64,000 nucleotides of DNA from Haloarchaeobius amylolyticus (GCF_026616195.1 NZ_JANHDH010000001.1:434001-498000), one strand, 5' to 3'; counted from the first letter of the stretch, positions 42,029-50,750 are shown. Numbers and translations: made by a program. Notes: a model not told the origin generated them from the letters alone.

Positions 42029-42804
42029 GCGCGTCACGCCACCCGGTCGCCCTCAAGCTCGAGGGCATCGTCGGCGGGAAGACCCGCCTGCTCGCGACCG
42101 TCATGGGCCTCTCGCTCGTCGACGGTATCTTCCCGGCACTGGTGCTCGCCGGCGCGCTCTCCGGCCCGGTCGGCATCCTCCAGGTCGGCCTGCTCGTCTT
42201 CGGCGGCAGCGCCACCGTGGCGGTCATCCTCGCCGAGATGGACGGCACCCACCGCGAGATCGTCACCAGCGTCGCCATCGTCGGTATCGGCATCGTCGCC
42301 CTCGCGGCCGTCGAGGCCGCCATCGCGCCGACCATCGAGAGCGTCCTCGACACCGAGACGTTCAAGCGCGCCGCCGCGCTCGTCATCGCGGCCGTCGCCG
42401 CCAAGACCGCCTCGGCCCGCGTGGGGGAGTACCTCCCCCGGCCCGCGGTCGTCGTCGGCCTCGGCCTGCTGGTCAGCCTCGACCTCTCGAACCCCCAGCT
42501 CGCCCTGGCGCCCGACGTGGTCCTCATCGCGAAGGCCACCGCCGCGGCCGCCGTGGGCGCCACGTTCGCCCTGCTGGTCGCCATCGCCGGCCCGCACCTC
42601 CGCCAGCGCATGGACGTCGACCGCTTCCGCTTCGGTAGCGCGGTCGCCCTCGGCCTGCTCGCGCTCTCCATCGCGGGCCTCCTCGAGGTCAACTCCGCCC
42701 CGCTCGCGGTCATGCTCGTCTCGGCCGTCCTCGCACTGGACCCCAGTGCGGGTGAGGAACAGCCGGTCGATGCCGCCAGCGAGCACGCGGACTGCGCCGA
42801 CTGA
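42025..42804 (+). CDS. Multi-pass membrane protein (DUF5794-like)
   Basis: A 259-residue integral membrane protein with about seven to eight predicted helices, beginning HPVALKLEGIVGGKTRLLAT followed by GLSLVDGIFPALVLAGAL. I recall this as the DUF5794 family of haloarchaea (from memory, not searched). No catalytic motif. The start overlaps the upstream small ORF (ATGA); the DUF5795-like gene follows 50 bp downstream, the neighbour it usually has. Function unknown. Confidence 0.8.
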   Translation: MSASRHPVALKLEGIVGGKTRLLATVMGLSLVDGIFPALVLAGALSGPVGILQVGLLVFGGSATVAVILAEMDGTHREIVTSVAIVGIGIVALAAVEAAIAPTIESVLDTETFKRAAALVIAAVAAKTASARVGEYLPRPAVVVGLGLLVSLDLSNPQLALAPDVVLIAKATAAAAVGATFALLVAIAGPHLRQRMDVDRFRFGSAVALGLLALSIAGLLEVNSAPLAVMLVSAVLALDPSAGEEQPVDAASEHADCAD

Positions 42805-42854
42805 CCGCGGTCCTGACCGGAGGGCTTACGGCCGTCCGGCGTTCCATTCCTCCC

Positions 42855-43082
42855 ATGACAGGCAATCGCGTCGTGGAGGGTCGCATGGTCACCCCCAAGA
42901 GCCTCGCCGAACTCGTCGAGGGCGAGTCCGTCATGGAAGCCGAGAACATCGAAGACGCCGACCGGGAGTGTCCCGACTGCGGCGGCGACGTGCTCAAGGT
43001 GGTCTACATGCCGAGCGTCACCGAACTCGTCACCGGCTACAAGTGCCAGGAGTGCGAGTGGGGCGAGGCCGACCGCGACTGA
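42855..43082 (+). CDS. Zinc-finger protein (DUF5795-like), 75 aa
   Basis: A 75-residue protein: N-terminal helix-rich part (MVTPKSLAELVEGESVMEAE) and a C-terminal zinc ribbon with CPDCGGD and YKCQECEWGE (two C-x2-C pairs about 26 residues apart). Remembered as DUF5795, often beside the previous membrane family. Role unknown; a partner of the membrane protein or a nucleic-acid binder are both possible. Confidence 0.8.
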   Translation: MTGNRVVEGRMVTPKSLAELVEGESVMEAENIEDADRECPDCGGDVLKVVYMPSVTELVTGYKCQECEWGEADRD

Positions 43083-43146
43083 GCGGTCCCTCGAATCGGT
43101 CTGAATCGAAACCCCTTTAGTGCGAACCGCCAAACGAGAGAGCGAA

Positions 43147-43326
43147 GGGGACGTGGCCAAGCCAGGCATGGCGACTGACTCCAGAGGCCACGCGCCCGGG
43201 ACGAAACTCCAGCTGATATACCGAGCGGCCGACTGATCATCGGTCCGCGACGACGACCCTCTGGAGTTCCGAGGCGCACACACCGGAGATATCAGTCGAT
43301 CGGGGGTTCAAATCCCTCCGTCCCCA
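43147..43326 (+). tRNA. tRNA-Trp (CCA) with a 106-nt bulge-helix-bulge intron
   Basis: Exon 1 43147-43184 and exon 2 43291-43326. Acceptor GGGGACG/CGTCCCC, anticodon stem GACTGA/TCAGTC, anticodon CCA at 43181-43183. The splice motif is visible: bulges AGA (43183-43185) and ATA (43289-43291) separated by the 4-bp helix CTCC/GGAG, giving cuts after 43184 and 43290. Within the intron CCTCTGGAGT (43258-43267) is complementary to 43178-43187, as expected of the haloarchaeal tRNA-Trp intron that guides 2'-O-methylation of the anticodon loop. Confidence 0.95.
43185..43290 (+). ncRNA. Intron of tRNA-Trp with C/D-type guide
   Basis: The 106-nt intron carries a 10-base antisense segment to the exon-intron anticodon region (43258-43267 against 43178-43187) and CTGA box-like sequences (43213-43216 and 43233-43236). 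In Haloferax this intron acts as a box C/D RNA; the same role is inferred here from the antisense segment, since the C/D boxes are only partly canonical. Confidence 0.55.
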
Positions 43327-43434
43327 TTCTTTCGTGGCACCAGACGGCGAGCAGAGGGTGTCCCCTCTCCGGAACCACCGGCCGTCGGCTGCTTCTGCCA
43401 AAAGCTCTTTCCGCTGGCCGTGGGTCGGTCCGAC

Positions 43435-43875
43435 ATGGCAACGCGACGACAGTGTATCGCCGGTCTTTGGTGTGCGGTAACGACGGCCACCGCCGGCTGT
43501 ACCGGGGAGTCGATGACGCCGAAAATCGAGCACAGGTTCTCCCTCGACCGGGGTGAACGGCACTCGTTCTCGCTGCAGTTCGACGAGGACGTTGTCTACG
43601 AACTCGACGTCACGGCACGGGGTGGCCGGGTCGACGTGACGATGCTCGAAGTGGATGGATTCGTGAACTTCCTCGACGACGTGGAGCGTCCGTACGAGTA
43701 CCTCATCGAGCCGTACGTCCAGGGCGACGGGGATGACGCGAAGAAGGGGTCTGCCCCGTCGGGCCGGTACTTCCTGGTGGTGGACAACAGCAACGAGTGG
43801 ACGCCGCCGTCGAGCAGCGACCCCGTGACGGTCGCACTGACGTTACGGTCGCGAGAGAGAACCATCTTCGATTGA
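43435..43875 (+). CDS. Lipoprotein, 146 aa
   Basis: A 146-residue exported lipoprotein: RRQCIAGLWCAVTTATAGC gives a short signal with lipobox Cys. The mature part is one beta-sandwich-like domain (FSLDRGERHSFSLQFDEDVV, YFLVVDNSNEWTPPSSSDPV, TVALTLRSRE), reminiscent of Emp24/GOLD-like or pre-peptidase C-terminal folds; this is a guess. ATG at 43435 is preferred to one five codons earlier by the signal layout. Function unknown. Confidence 0.65.
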   Translation: MATRRQCIAGLWCAVTTATAGCTGESMTPKIEHRFSLDRGERHSFSLQFDEDVVYELDVTARGGRVDVTMLEVDGFVNFLDDVERPYEYLIEPYVQGDGDDAKKGSAPSGRYFLVVDNSNEWTPPSSSDPVTVALTLRSRERTIFD

Positions 43876-43938
43876 GAACCGCCTGCACGTCGGCCCGCTC
43901 GTCGCCTCCTTTCAGCAACCGGCCGACGGCTGACCGCC

Positions 43939-46200
43939 CTAGTCCCCCAGCAGCCGGTCCACTACCCCACGCTTCCGGGCACGCTCGGCGAGTAGCACGG
44001 AGCAGTCGACGTCCTCGACGACGTCGAGCACGAGCGAGCCTCTGACCAGTCGATTCAGGAGGCCGCGTTCGGTCGCGCCGATGATGACCATGGTCTCGTC
44101 GGTGGCGGCACGTTCGATGGCGTTCTCGACGTCGCCTTCCTCGACGTGGATGGTCGCGTCGGCGAGGTCGTGGTCGGCGGCCCACTCTTCGAGGAAGGCG
44201 GTGCCGTCCTCGACGGCGTCGGCGACGTGCAGGAGCGTGATGTCGGAGTCGTACTCCGACTGGAGCAGTTTCGCGACCTCGGCGGAGAGGTCGGAGTCGG
44301 GGCCGCCGGCGGTCGGGACGAGGATGCGGTCGGGGTCGAAGCCGCGGTCCTTGAGGACGAGGAAGTCACAGGGTAGGTCGGCGGCGAGGTCGTCGACCGC
44401 GCTCTCGACGCGGCCGGGGGAGCCGAATCGCTGCTTCCCCCAGCCCATGACGACCATGTCGGCCTCGTGGGTCCGGGCAGCGTCGAAGATCTCGCCGAAG
44501 GACTCGTGCGAGAGGATGGTGTGGGTCTCGACGTCGACGCCGAAGGTCTCGGCGTCGCGCTCGGCGGCGTCGAGCACGGCGTGGTAGTCCTCCTCGAGTT
44601 CGTCGGCGTGGGCCGCGGCGTGGCCGAGCGAGGTCTGGTCCGGGGCCGTGACGATGTGGACGGCGTCGACGGTGCCGCCGTGCTGGCGGGCGATGGCGCT
44701 GGCGAGCGTGATGAGGTCCTTCTCGTGTTCGGGGTTCGCGAGGGGGACCATGACGCGGTAGTCGCCGCCGTCGGGCTGGACGGTGTCGGCGGCGGAGACG
44801 GCCGCCTGGGGCAGTTGCTCGGACTGTTCGAGGATGTACTGGCTCAGGATGCCCTTCTTCTCGGCCTTGTCCTTCGCGTAGACGAGGTACCAGACGAGGC
44901 CGCCGGCGACGAACACCAGCGAGAGGCCGATCTCGATGGGTTCCATGAACGCGATGAGGCCGAAGGAGGTGAGCGCGCCGAGGATGGGGACGATGGGGTA
45001 GAGCGGGACCTCGAACTCGGGCTGGTACTCGTCGACGTCGGCCTCGCGCATCACGATGAGGGCGAGGTTGAGCAGGCCGTAGACGATGAGGTGGAGGACG
45101 CTGCCGGCCTTCGCGAGTACCTTCACGTCCCCGATGGCGATGAACAGCAGGATGAGCCCGCCCGTGACGGCGATGCTCCGGTACGGGGTCGCGAAGCTCG
45201 GGTGGATGGCGTTCAGTTTCGCGCTGATGAGCTTGTCACGGCCCATCGCGAAGTTGATTCGCGAGGACGCGAGGATGGAGGCGTTCGCACTGGAGGCGGT
45301 CGCGAGCAGGCCTGCGAAGGTCAGTAGTCCGACGCCGAGGCCGGCGAGGCCGACGGTCCCGAACGCGATGTCGGCGACGTCGAGGACCGGCGTCGTCGTG
45401 GCCTGTGGGCCGAGCTGGCGCCAGTTCACGACACCCATCAGGACGACCATGATGATGGCGTACATGGCGGTCACGATGGCGACGCTGCCGACGACCGCCA
45501 GCGGGAGGTTCCGGCCGGGGTTCTTCAGCTCCTCGGCGACGGTCGTGATCTTCGCGAAGCCGAGGAAGGAGACGAACACCAGGCCGGTCGCGGGGAGGAC
45601 GGCCGCGGCACCGCCCGTCTCCTCGGGGAAGAACGGCCGCAGGGTCGAGAGGTCGGCCTGCATGATGCCGAGGACGGAGAAGACGGTGAGGATGCCGACC
45701 AGCAGGGTCACGATGACGATCTGTATCTTCCCGGTCTCCTTCGCGCCGACGTAGTTGATGAGCACGAACGCCGACCCGGCCAGCAGCGCGCCGAGCTGGA
45801 ACTCCGAGAGGGCGAGTGGCCCGAGCGTGAGGGTCGGGAGGGGCAGGAAGGTGGCGAGGTACTCGCCGAAGCCGAGGGTGTAGAAGGCGCTCGCGAACGC
45901 GAGGCCCATCCAGTTCCCCCAGCCCGCGATGGACCCGAAGATGGGCCCGAGCGCGTGGTTGACGTAGTAGTAGCTGCCGCCAGCCTTCGGCATCGCGGTG
46001 CCGAGTTCGGACGCCGAGAGCGCCGTGAACAGCGAGATGACGCCGCCGACGACGAACGAGAGGGCGACCGCGGGGCCCGCGGCGGCCGCGGCCTGGCCGG
46101 GGAGGACGAAGATGCCGGCGCCGATCATCGTGCCGACGCCGATGGTCAGCGCCGAGAGCAATCCGAGGTCCTTCGCGAGTTCCTCGTCGTTCGCCGTCAT
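43939..46200 (-). CDS. APC amino acid transporter with two C-terminal UspA domains
   Basis: A 753-residue membrane transporter. Residues 1-460 are an APC superfamily permease with about 12 helices (GLLSALTIGVGTMIGAGIFV at the first helix, the usual unwound GxGIF motif; FLGFAKITTVAEELKNPGRN). Two UspA domains follow: about 487-620 (YRVMVPLANPEHEKDLITLA) and 625-745 (DRILVPTAGGPDSDLSAEVA), the second ending CSVLLAERARKR. APC-UspA fusions are known in haloarchaea; the UspA pair probably regulates transport by nucleotide binding. Start overlaps the upstream uspA stop by 4 bp. Substrate unknown. Confidence 0.92.
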   Translation of the reverse strand: MTANDEELAKDLGLLSALTIGVGTMIGAGIFVLPGQAAAAAGPAVALSFVVGGVISLFTALSASELGTAMPKAGGSYYYVNHALGPIFGSIAGWGNWMGLAFASAFYTLGFGEYLATFLPLPTLTLGPLALSEFQLGALLAGSAFVLINYVGAKETGKIQIVIVTLLVGILTVFSVLGIMQADLSTLRPFFPEETGGAAAVLPATGLVFVSFLGFAKITTVAEELKNPGRNLPLAVVGSVAIVTAMYAIIMVVLMGVVNWRQLGPQATTTPVLDVADIAFGTVGLAGLGVGLLTFAGLLATASSANASILASSRINFAMGRDKLISAKLNAIHPSFATPYRSIAVTGGLILLFIAIGDVKVLAKAGSVLHLIVYGLLNLALIVMREADVDEYQPEFEVPLYPIVPILGALTSFGLIAFMEPIEIGLSLVFVAGGLVWYLVYAKDKAEKKGILSQYILEQSEQLPQAAVSAADTVQPDGGDYRVMVPLANPEHEKDLITLASAIARQHGGTVDAVHIVTAPDQTSLGHAAAHADELEEDYHAVLDAAERDAETFGVDVETHTILSHESFGEIFDAARTHEADMVVMGWGKQRFGSPGRVESAVDDLAADLPCDFLVLKDRGFDPDRILVPTAGGPDSDLSAEVAKLLQSEYDSDITLLHVADAVEDGTAFLEEWAADHDLADATIHVEEGDVENAIERAATDETMVIIGATERGLLNRLVRGSLVLDVVEDVDCSVLLAERARKRGVVDRLLGD

Positions 46201-46622
46201 CCCTCCGTCTCCTCCGGCAGCGCGACGACGGGACAGTCGGCCTCCGTGACGAGTCTGAGGGTGCGGTCGCCGGCGAGGAACTGGACGAGTCGGGAGCCAC
46301 CACGTGGCCGGAACACGATGGCGCTCGCGTCGACCTCGTCGGCGTACTCGACGATCCCCTTCACCACGTCGCGTCGGTACACCTTGCTCGTCTCGGCGTC
46401 GGGGAACGTGTTCCGGAAGGTGGCGAACGCCTTGTCGGCGACCGTCTCCGACTGTTCGACCGGCGTCTTGTCGGGGACGCCGTCGCCCTTCTCGACGACG
46501 TGGACGACGATGATGCGCCCGAACGTGTGCGCGCCGAGTGCGTCGAGCGCCTCGGCCGTCCCACGCGCGTCTGCCTCGGTCGCGACCGGTACCACTATCG
46601 TATCGGTGAGTGTGCGTTTCAT
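46197..46622 (-). CDS. UspA-family protein
   Basis: A 141-residue single UspA domain: TIVVPVATEADARGTAEALD at the N terminus and VFRPRGGSRLVQFLAGDRTL, a variant of the nucleotide-binding region lacking the classical GxxG-9x-G(S/T) (only partial). Third gene of the operon headed by the Lrp-type regulator; it overlaps both neighbours by 4 bp. It may modulate the APC transporter downstream. Confidence 0.85.
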   Translation of the reverse strand: MKRTLTDTIVVPVATEADARGTAEALDALGAHTFGRIIVVHVVEKGDGVPDKTPVEQSETVADKAFATFRNTFPDAETSKVYRRDVVKGIVEYADEVDASAIVFRPRGGSRLVQFLAGDRTLRLVTEADCPVVALPEETEG

Positions 46623-46783
46623 TCTATCTGGTAGTGACAGAATTCGACCGCCCCACAGCTGGGGCAGGCGTCGGTGTCCGGGTCGACCGTGGTGCCACAG
46701 TTCCGACACTCCGAGAGCGTCTCGTCCGGGGTGAACAGCCGTTTCAGTAGCGTCGGGAGCGTGGCCATGACGGTCTGTCTCAT
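46619..46783 (-). CDS. Zinc-ribbon small protein, 54 aa
   Basis: A 54-residue gene. After an amphipathic start (MRQTVMATLPTLLKRLF) comes a zinc ribbon: SECRNCGTTVDPDTDACPSC with CGAVEFC near the end, giving C-x2-C and C-x2-C pairs. It overlaps the Lrp stop and the UspA start by 4 bp each, so it is a true cistron of the operon. Role unknown; perhaps an adaptor. Confidence 0.82.
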   Translation of the reverse strand: MRQTVMATLPTLLKRLFTPDETLSECRNCGTTVDPDTDACPSCGAVEFCHYQIE

Positions 46784-47556
46784 CGGATCGACGTCTCCGG
46801 TGTGCAGAACGGGTCGAGGCCGTCGTCGTCGTCACCGGAGCCGTGCCGCGAGAGGACGGTGACGATGTCGTCGGGTTCGACGACCGTATCGCCGTGGGGC
46901 GTCAGCTCCTGGTCGTCCCGTTCGATGCCGATGATGAGCGTGTCGTCGTCGAGGATACCCTGTGCCACCGCGTCCTCGATGGAGAGGCCGGCGATGGGGG
47001 CGTCCGGCTGGACGGGTATCTCGACGATGTTGGCCTCGCCGGTGAGGCTGATGAAGTCGTTCGGCTGGCCCGTGGGCTGCTCGACGTCGGGGTTGAACGG
47101 GGTGTACGGGCTGAAGAACTCGTCCTCGACGAGGTCCTCGTCCTCGATCTCGATGCCGAGTTGCGAGAGGTTGCGAGCGACGCGCTGGAGGTCCTTGGTC
47201 GTCTCGCCGACCGCCAGCACGTGCAGGTTCTCGCGCCCGGTCATCAGCGTCCGGACGTTGATGACGCCCGGTATCGCTCGCGCCTTGTGCGCGAGGGCTT
47301 CGCGCTCCGGCACGGGGACGTTACACAGGTAGAGGTTCGTGAGGTTGCCGCCAGCGCGCTCGAAGTCGAGGTGGACCGGGTAGCCCCGGATGACGTCGTT
47401 GGCCTCGAGTTTGCGTATCCGGTTCCGGACGGTCGCGCCCGAGACGTTCACCTCCTCGGCTATCGAGGCGGCGGTGTTGCGGGCGTCCTGCATCAGTGCG
47501 TACAGGATGCGCCGGTCGATATCGTCGAGTCGGTGGTCGGTGTTCGGGTGTGTCAT
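46780..47556 (-). CDS. Lrp/AsnC regulator with RCK_C (TrkA-C) domain
   Basis: A 258-residue transcription regulator. An N-terminal AsnC-type winged helix (DDIDRRILYALMQDARNTAA, VSGATVRNRIRKLEANDVI), an Lrp effector-like domain (residues 65-145), then a C-terminal RCK_C/TrkA-C domain (about 175-245: IVEIPVQPDAPIAGLSIEDA, GDTVVEPDDIVTVLSRHG). RCK_C domains sense ligands in K+ and other transport systems. It leads the operon and likely regulates it. A TATA-like AATATACT lies about 50 bases upstream. Confidence 0.92.
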   Translation of the reverse strand: MTHPNTDHRLDDIDRRILYALMQDARNTAASIAEEVNVSGATVRNRIRKLEANDVIRGYPVHLDFERAGGNLTNLYLCNVPVPEREALAHKARAIPGVINVRTLMTGRENLHVLAVGETTKDLQRVARNLSQLGIEIEDEDLVEDEFFSPYTPFNPDVEQPTGQPNDFISLTGEANIVEIPVQPDAPIAGLSIEDAVAQGILDDDTLIIGIERDDQELTPHGDTVVEPDDIVTVLSRHGSGDDDDGLDPFCTPETSIR

Positions 47557-47790
47557 GCCTGGAACCTGGCCGCGTACGGTTTCGGTTTCACAAACGAGTG
47601 GCTAGTATATTGCTTTAATCATTCCCACGGCCACTTCCGATTTCGATTTCCGAACCGACTGCTGGTCGCAGGCCCCGAATCGGCGCGGACGGGAACGGCG
47701 TCACAGCCCGGTCAGCCTCCCTGTCTGGGCCGGACACGCGAACACGTTCGCGTGTTCCAGCCCGCTGGGAATAGAAACCAGTATTCATTA

Positions 47791-47810
47791 CGAACCGATT
47801 CGAAGGTTCG
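47791..47810. promoter_or_regulatory. Inverted repeat before the WtpA-like gene
   Basis: CGAACC and GGTTCG form a perfect 6-bp inverted repeat with an 8-base spacer, ending 13 bases before ATG 47824, a position suitable for a repressor site. The regulator is unknown. Confidence 0.35.
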
Positions 47811-47823
47811 GACAGACAGTTAC

Positions 47824-48645
47824 ATGCCGACGCGTCGCCGGACCCTGCAGGCGCTCGCCGCCACCGGAACGGCCGGACTGCTCGGGAGCACCGTCTACGG
47901 GCAGCTCTCGGCGTCGAAGGACGCGCCGACGGCGCTCGTCGCCGGCTCGCTGCTCACGGTCGCCTCGAACACCGAGGGTGCGAGCATCGAGGCGCACGGG
48001 TCGGCGACCGTCGCCCAGCTCGTCCGCGACGACCTGCGGGACCCGGACGCGGTGGCCCTCGCCGACCCCGCGCTGTTCCGGGGCATCACCGACGAGTTCA
48101 CGCTGTTCGCGACGAACGCGCTGGTGCTGACCTACGACCCCCAATCGGCCCGGGCCGGGCAGATACGGCAGCACTGGCGCGAGGCGGTCCGGGACCCGGA
48201 CGTGGCGGTCGGCCGGACCGACCCGAAACTGGACCCGCTGGGCTACCGGACCGTGATGGCACTGCGACTCGCGGACGGAATCGACGCCGAGAATGTCCTC
48301 GACGAGTCCCGCATCTTCGCCGAGACGGGCCTCCTGAACGCCCTCGAGGCCGGCGGCATCGACGCGGCGTTCACCTACCGGAACATGGCGGTCGAGCGCG
48401 ACCTCCCCTACGTCGACCTCCCGGCGAGCATCGACTTCTCGGACCCGACCCACGCCGAGACCTACGCCACGGTCAGCTACGACCTGCCCGAGCAGACCGT
48501 GCAGGGCGCGCCCATCAGGTACGGCGTGACGGCGCTGACGCCGGCCGGCGAGCCGTGGGTCGAGACCCTCGTGGCCGAGGACCGCCGGCTGGAGATGGCG
48601 GGGTTCACCATCCCGCGGAGCTACCCGAAACTCGGCCGGCCGTGA
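47824..48645 (+). CDS. Orphan WtpA-like (tungstate/molybdate) binding protein
   Basis: A 273-residue Tat-exported protein: RRRTLQALAATGTAGLLGST signal, then a periplasmic-binding fold with features of WtpA/ModA proteins: ALVAGSLLTVASNTEG, SIEAHGSATVAQLV, VAVGRTDPKLDPLGYRTVMA (the phosphate-like oxyanion site), and FTYRNMAVERDLPYVDLPAS. No cognate permease or ATPase is adjacent, so the transporter partner lies elsewhere or the protein has a sensing role. There is no obvious lipobox. Confidence 0.82.
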   Translation: MPTRRRTLQALAATGTAGLLGSTVYGQLSASKDAPTALVAGSLLTVASNTEGASIEAHGSATVAQLVRDDLRDPDAVALADPALFRGITDEFTLFATNALVLTYDPQSARAGQIRQHWREAVRDPDVAVGRTDPKLDPLGYRTVMALRLADGIDAENVLDESRIFAETGLLNALEAGGIDAAFTYRNMAVERDLPYVDLPASIDFSDPTHAETYATVSYDLPEQTVQGAPIRYGVTALTPAGEPWVETLVAEDRRLEMAGFTIPRSYPKLGRP

Positions 48646-48703
48646 CTGGTGGAACCCGGACACGACCGCGTCGTTTATCGGTCGGGCCCGCCCGGGTTCG
48701 AGT

Positions 48704-49216
48704 ATGACGCTGGCGAGGGAGACGCGCGACGCGGCCGACGACCACCCCTTCCTGCTCGCCGCCCTGCGTGCGGGCGTGGTGAACTACTCTGCGGCCGCAC
48801 GGTTCCTCTCGGTCGACGGCGAGGAGGAGGCGGTGGCGACGGCGCTCCGGCGCTACGCCGACGCACTCCCCGACTTCGAGACGGGTAACCGGGACGTTCG
48901 CGTCACCATGCAGAGCGGCATCGCACCGGTCGACGAGGACGACGGGACCGAGCCACTGCTCCGGGTCGGCGAGCAGGGCTACACGAAGGCCAGCGGCGGC
49001 GGCGCGACCGCCATCCTCGCGACCGGGATGGTCGACGCGGCGCTCTGCCAGCAGGTGCTCGGGCGGCTGGAGACCGACGGCGTGGGCGTCTCCGCCCTCG
49101 GGTTCGACGCGGACGCGCTCGTCGTGCTGGTCGACCGCCGGGAGGCAGCCAACGCCCTGCGCGCCGTCGAGGCCGCCGCCGAGGCCGTCCGCGAACCGGC
49201 GGGTGACACGCCGTGA
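48704..49216 (+). CDS. Hypothetical haloarchaeal protein, 170 aa
   Basis: A 170-residue soluble protein starting MTLARETRDAADDHPFLLAA, with a helical first half (VNYSAAARFLSVDGEEEAVA) resembling DNA-binding or ACT-adjacent modules and a second half with repeated beta-alpha units (GYTKASGGGATAILATGMVD, LGRLETDGVGVSALGFDADA) that resemble ACT-like domains. TTTATCGG lies 29 bases before the ATG. It precedes cysS but with a separate promoter. No firm family call. Confidence 0.7.
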   Translation: MTLARETRDAADDHPFLLAALRAGVVNYSAAARFLSVDGEEEAVATALRRYADALPDFETGNRDVRVTMQSGIAPVDEDDGTEPLLRVGEQGYTKASGGGATAILATGMVDAALCQQVLGRLETDGVGVSALGFDADALVVLVDRREAANALRAVEAAAEAVREPAGDTP

Positions 49217-49262
49217 CCAGTCACCGTATCGGTTAAAGGGGCTGCAGGGGAACAAGCAGGTA

Positions 49263-50750
49263 ATGACCCTGTACGTGTCGAACACGTTGACGGGCGAGAA
49301 GGAGGCGTTCGAGCCACAGGACCCCGACGATGTGCTGCTCTACTACTGTGGCCTCACCGTCTCCGACCCCGCCCACCTCGGCCACGCCCGCGGCTGGGTA
49401 CACGTGGACGTGATGCACCGCTGGCTGGAGCACCAGGGCTACGGTGTCCGCCACGTCGAGAACTTCACCGACGTGAACGAGAAGATCGTCGCCCGTGCTG
49501 GGGACCCCGACCTCGGCGACGACGAGGCCGCGGTCGCCGAGCACTACATCCAGGACGTGCTCGACGACATGCGCGGGTTGAACCTCAGGCGAGCCGAGGT
49601 CTACCCCCGCGTCTCCGAGCACGTCCCGGAGATCGTCGACCTCATCGAGACGCTGGTCGAGGGGGGCCACGCCTACGAGTCCAACGGCTCGGTCTACTTC
49701 GACGTGACCACCTTCGAGGACTACGGCAAGCTCTCGGGCCAGCAGGTCGAGGAGATCGAAGAGCAGGGCGACCCGGACGAACTCGCGGAGAAGCGCCACC
49801 CCGCGGACTTCGCGCTCTGGAAGGCCGACGGCGTCAAGCCCGAGTCTGTCCGCGAGCACCGCAAGGCGGGACACCCACTCGGCGACGACGAGTGCCCCAG
49901 CGGCCAGACGTGGGACTCGCCGTGGGGCGAGGGCCGGCCCGGCTGGCACATCGAGTGCTCGGCGATGTCGATGACCCACCTCGACTCGACCATCGACATC
50001 CACGTCGGCGGGCAGGACCTCGTCTTCCCCCACCACGAGAACGAGGTCGCCCAGAGCGAGGCCGCCACCGGCCAGCAGTTCTCGAAGTACTGGCTGCACG
50101 TCCGCCTGCTGGAGACGAAGGCCGAGAAGATGTCCTCCAGCCTGGGCAACTTCACCACCGTCTCGGACCTGCTGCGCGAGGAGGGCCCGAACGTGGTCCG
50201 GATGTTCCTCGTCTCGACGGCCTACCACAACAAGGCGGTGTTCAGTGACGAGACGCTGGCCGAAGCCCGCGAACGCTGGGAGCGCCTCGAACGCGGCTAC
50301 CGGACCGCGGTCGACGCCTGTGACTCGACTGGCGCCCGGACGAAGGTCACCGACCGCGACCTCCGGTCCGCGGTCGAGCGTACCCGCCGGGAGTTCGCCG
50401 AGGGCATGAACGACGACTTCAACACCCGCGAGGCGACGACCGCGCTGCTCGAACTCGTGAGCGCGGTGAACGCCCACGTCGGCGAGCGCGACGAGTACGA
50501 CTACCGCGCGCTGCGAGACGCCATCGACGCGTTCGAGGAACTCGGCGGCGGCGTCCTCGGCTTCCAGTTCGGGGCCGAGACCGACGGCGAGGCCAGCATC
50601 GCCGACGAGGTCGTCCAGCTGGTCCTCGACGTGCGCGAGGCCGAACGCGAGGCCGGCAACTACGAGCGCGCCGACGACCTCCGCGACGAACTCGAGGCCA
50701 TCGGCGTCACCGTCGAGGACACCGACGACGGCGCGACGTTCCACTACTGA
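49263..50750 (+). CDS. cysS: Cysteinyl-tRNA synthetase
   Basis: A 495-residue class I synthetase charging tRNA-Cys. Zinc-site Cys in LYYCGLTVSD, HIGH-equivalent PAHLGHARGW, zinc-region WHIECSAMS and VFPHHENEVAQSEA, KMSKS-equivalent AEKMSSSLGN. The C-terminal DALR-like helical domain (REFAEGMNDDFNTREATTAL) completes it. Length is in the normal range. GTTAAAGG lies 29 bases before ATG 49263, ruling out an upstream reading. Confidence 0.96.
   Translation: MTLYVSNTLTGEKEAFEPQDPDDVLLYYCGLTVSDPAHLGHARGWVHVDVMHRWLEHQGYGVRHVENFTDVNEKIVARAGDPDLGDDEAAVAEHYIQDVLDDMRGLNLRRAEVYPRVSEHVPEIVDLIETLVEGGHAYESNGSVYFDVTTFEDYGKLSGQQVEEIEEQGDPDELAEKRHPADFALWKADGVKPESVREHRKAGHPLGDDECPSGQTWDSPWGEGRPGWHIECSAMSMTHLDSTIDIHVGGQDLVFPHHENEVAQSEAATGQQFSKYWLHVRLLETKAEKMSSSLGNFTTVSDLLREEGPNVVRMFLVSTAYHNKAVFSDETLAEARERWERLERGYRTAVDACDSTGARTKVTDRDLRSAVERTRREFAEGMNDDFNTREATTALLELVSAVNAHVGERDEYDYRALRDAIDAFEELGGGVLGFQFGAETDGEASIADEVVQLVLDVREAEREAGNYERADDLRDELEAIGVTVEDTDDGATFHY

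Noticed and set aside
43237-43563. Minus-strand 108-codon frame containing RDLNPRSTD over tRNA-Trp
   Set aside because: Antisense of the tRNA-Trp T-arm and intron, not a gene.
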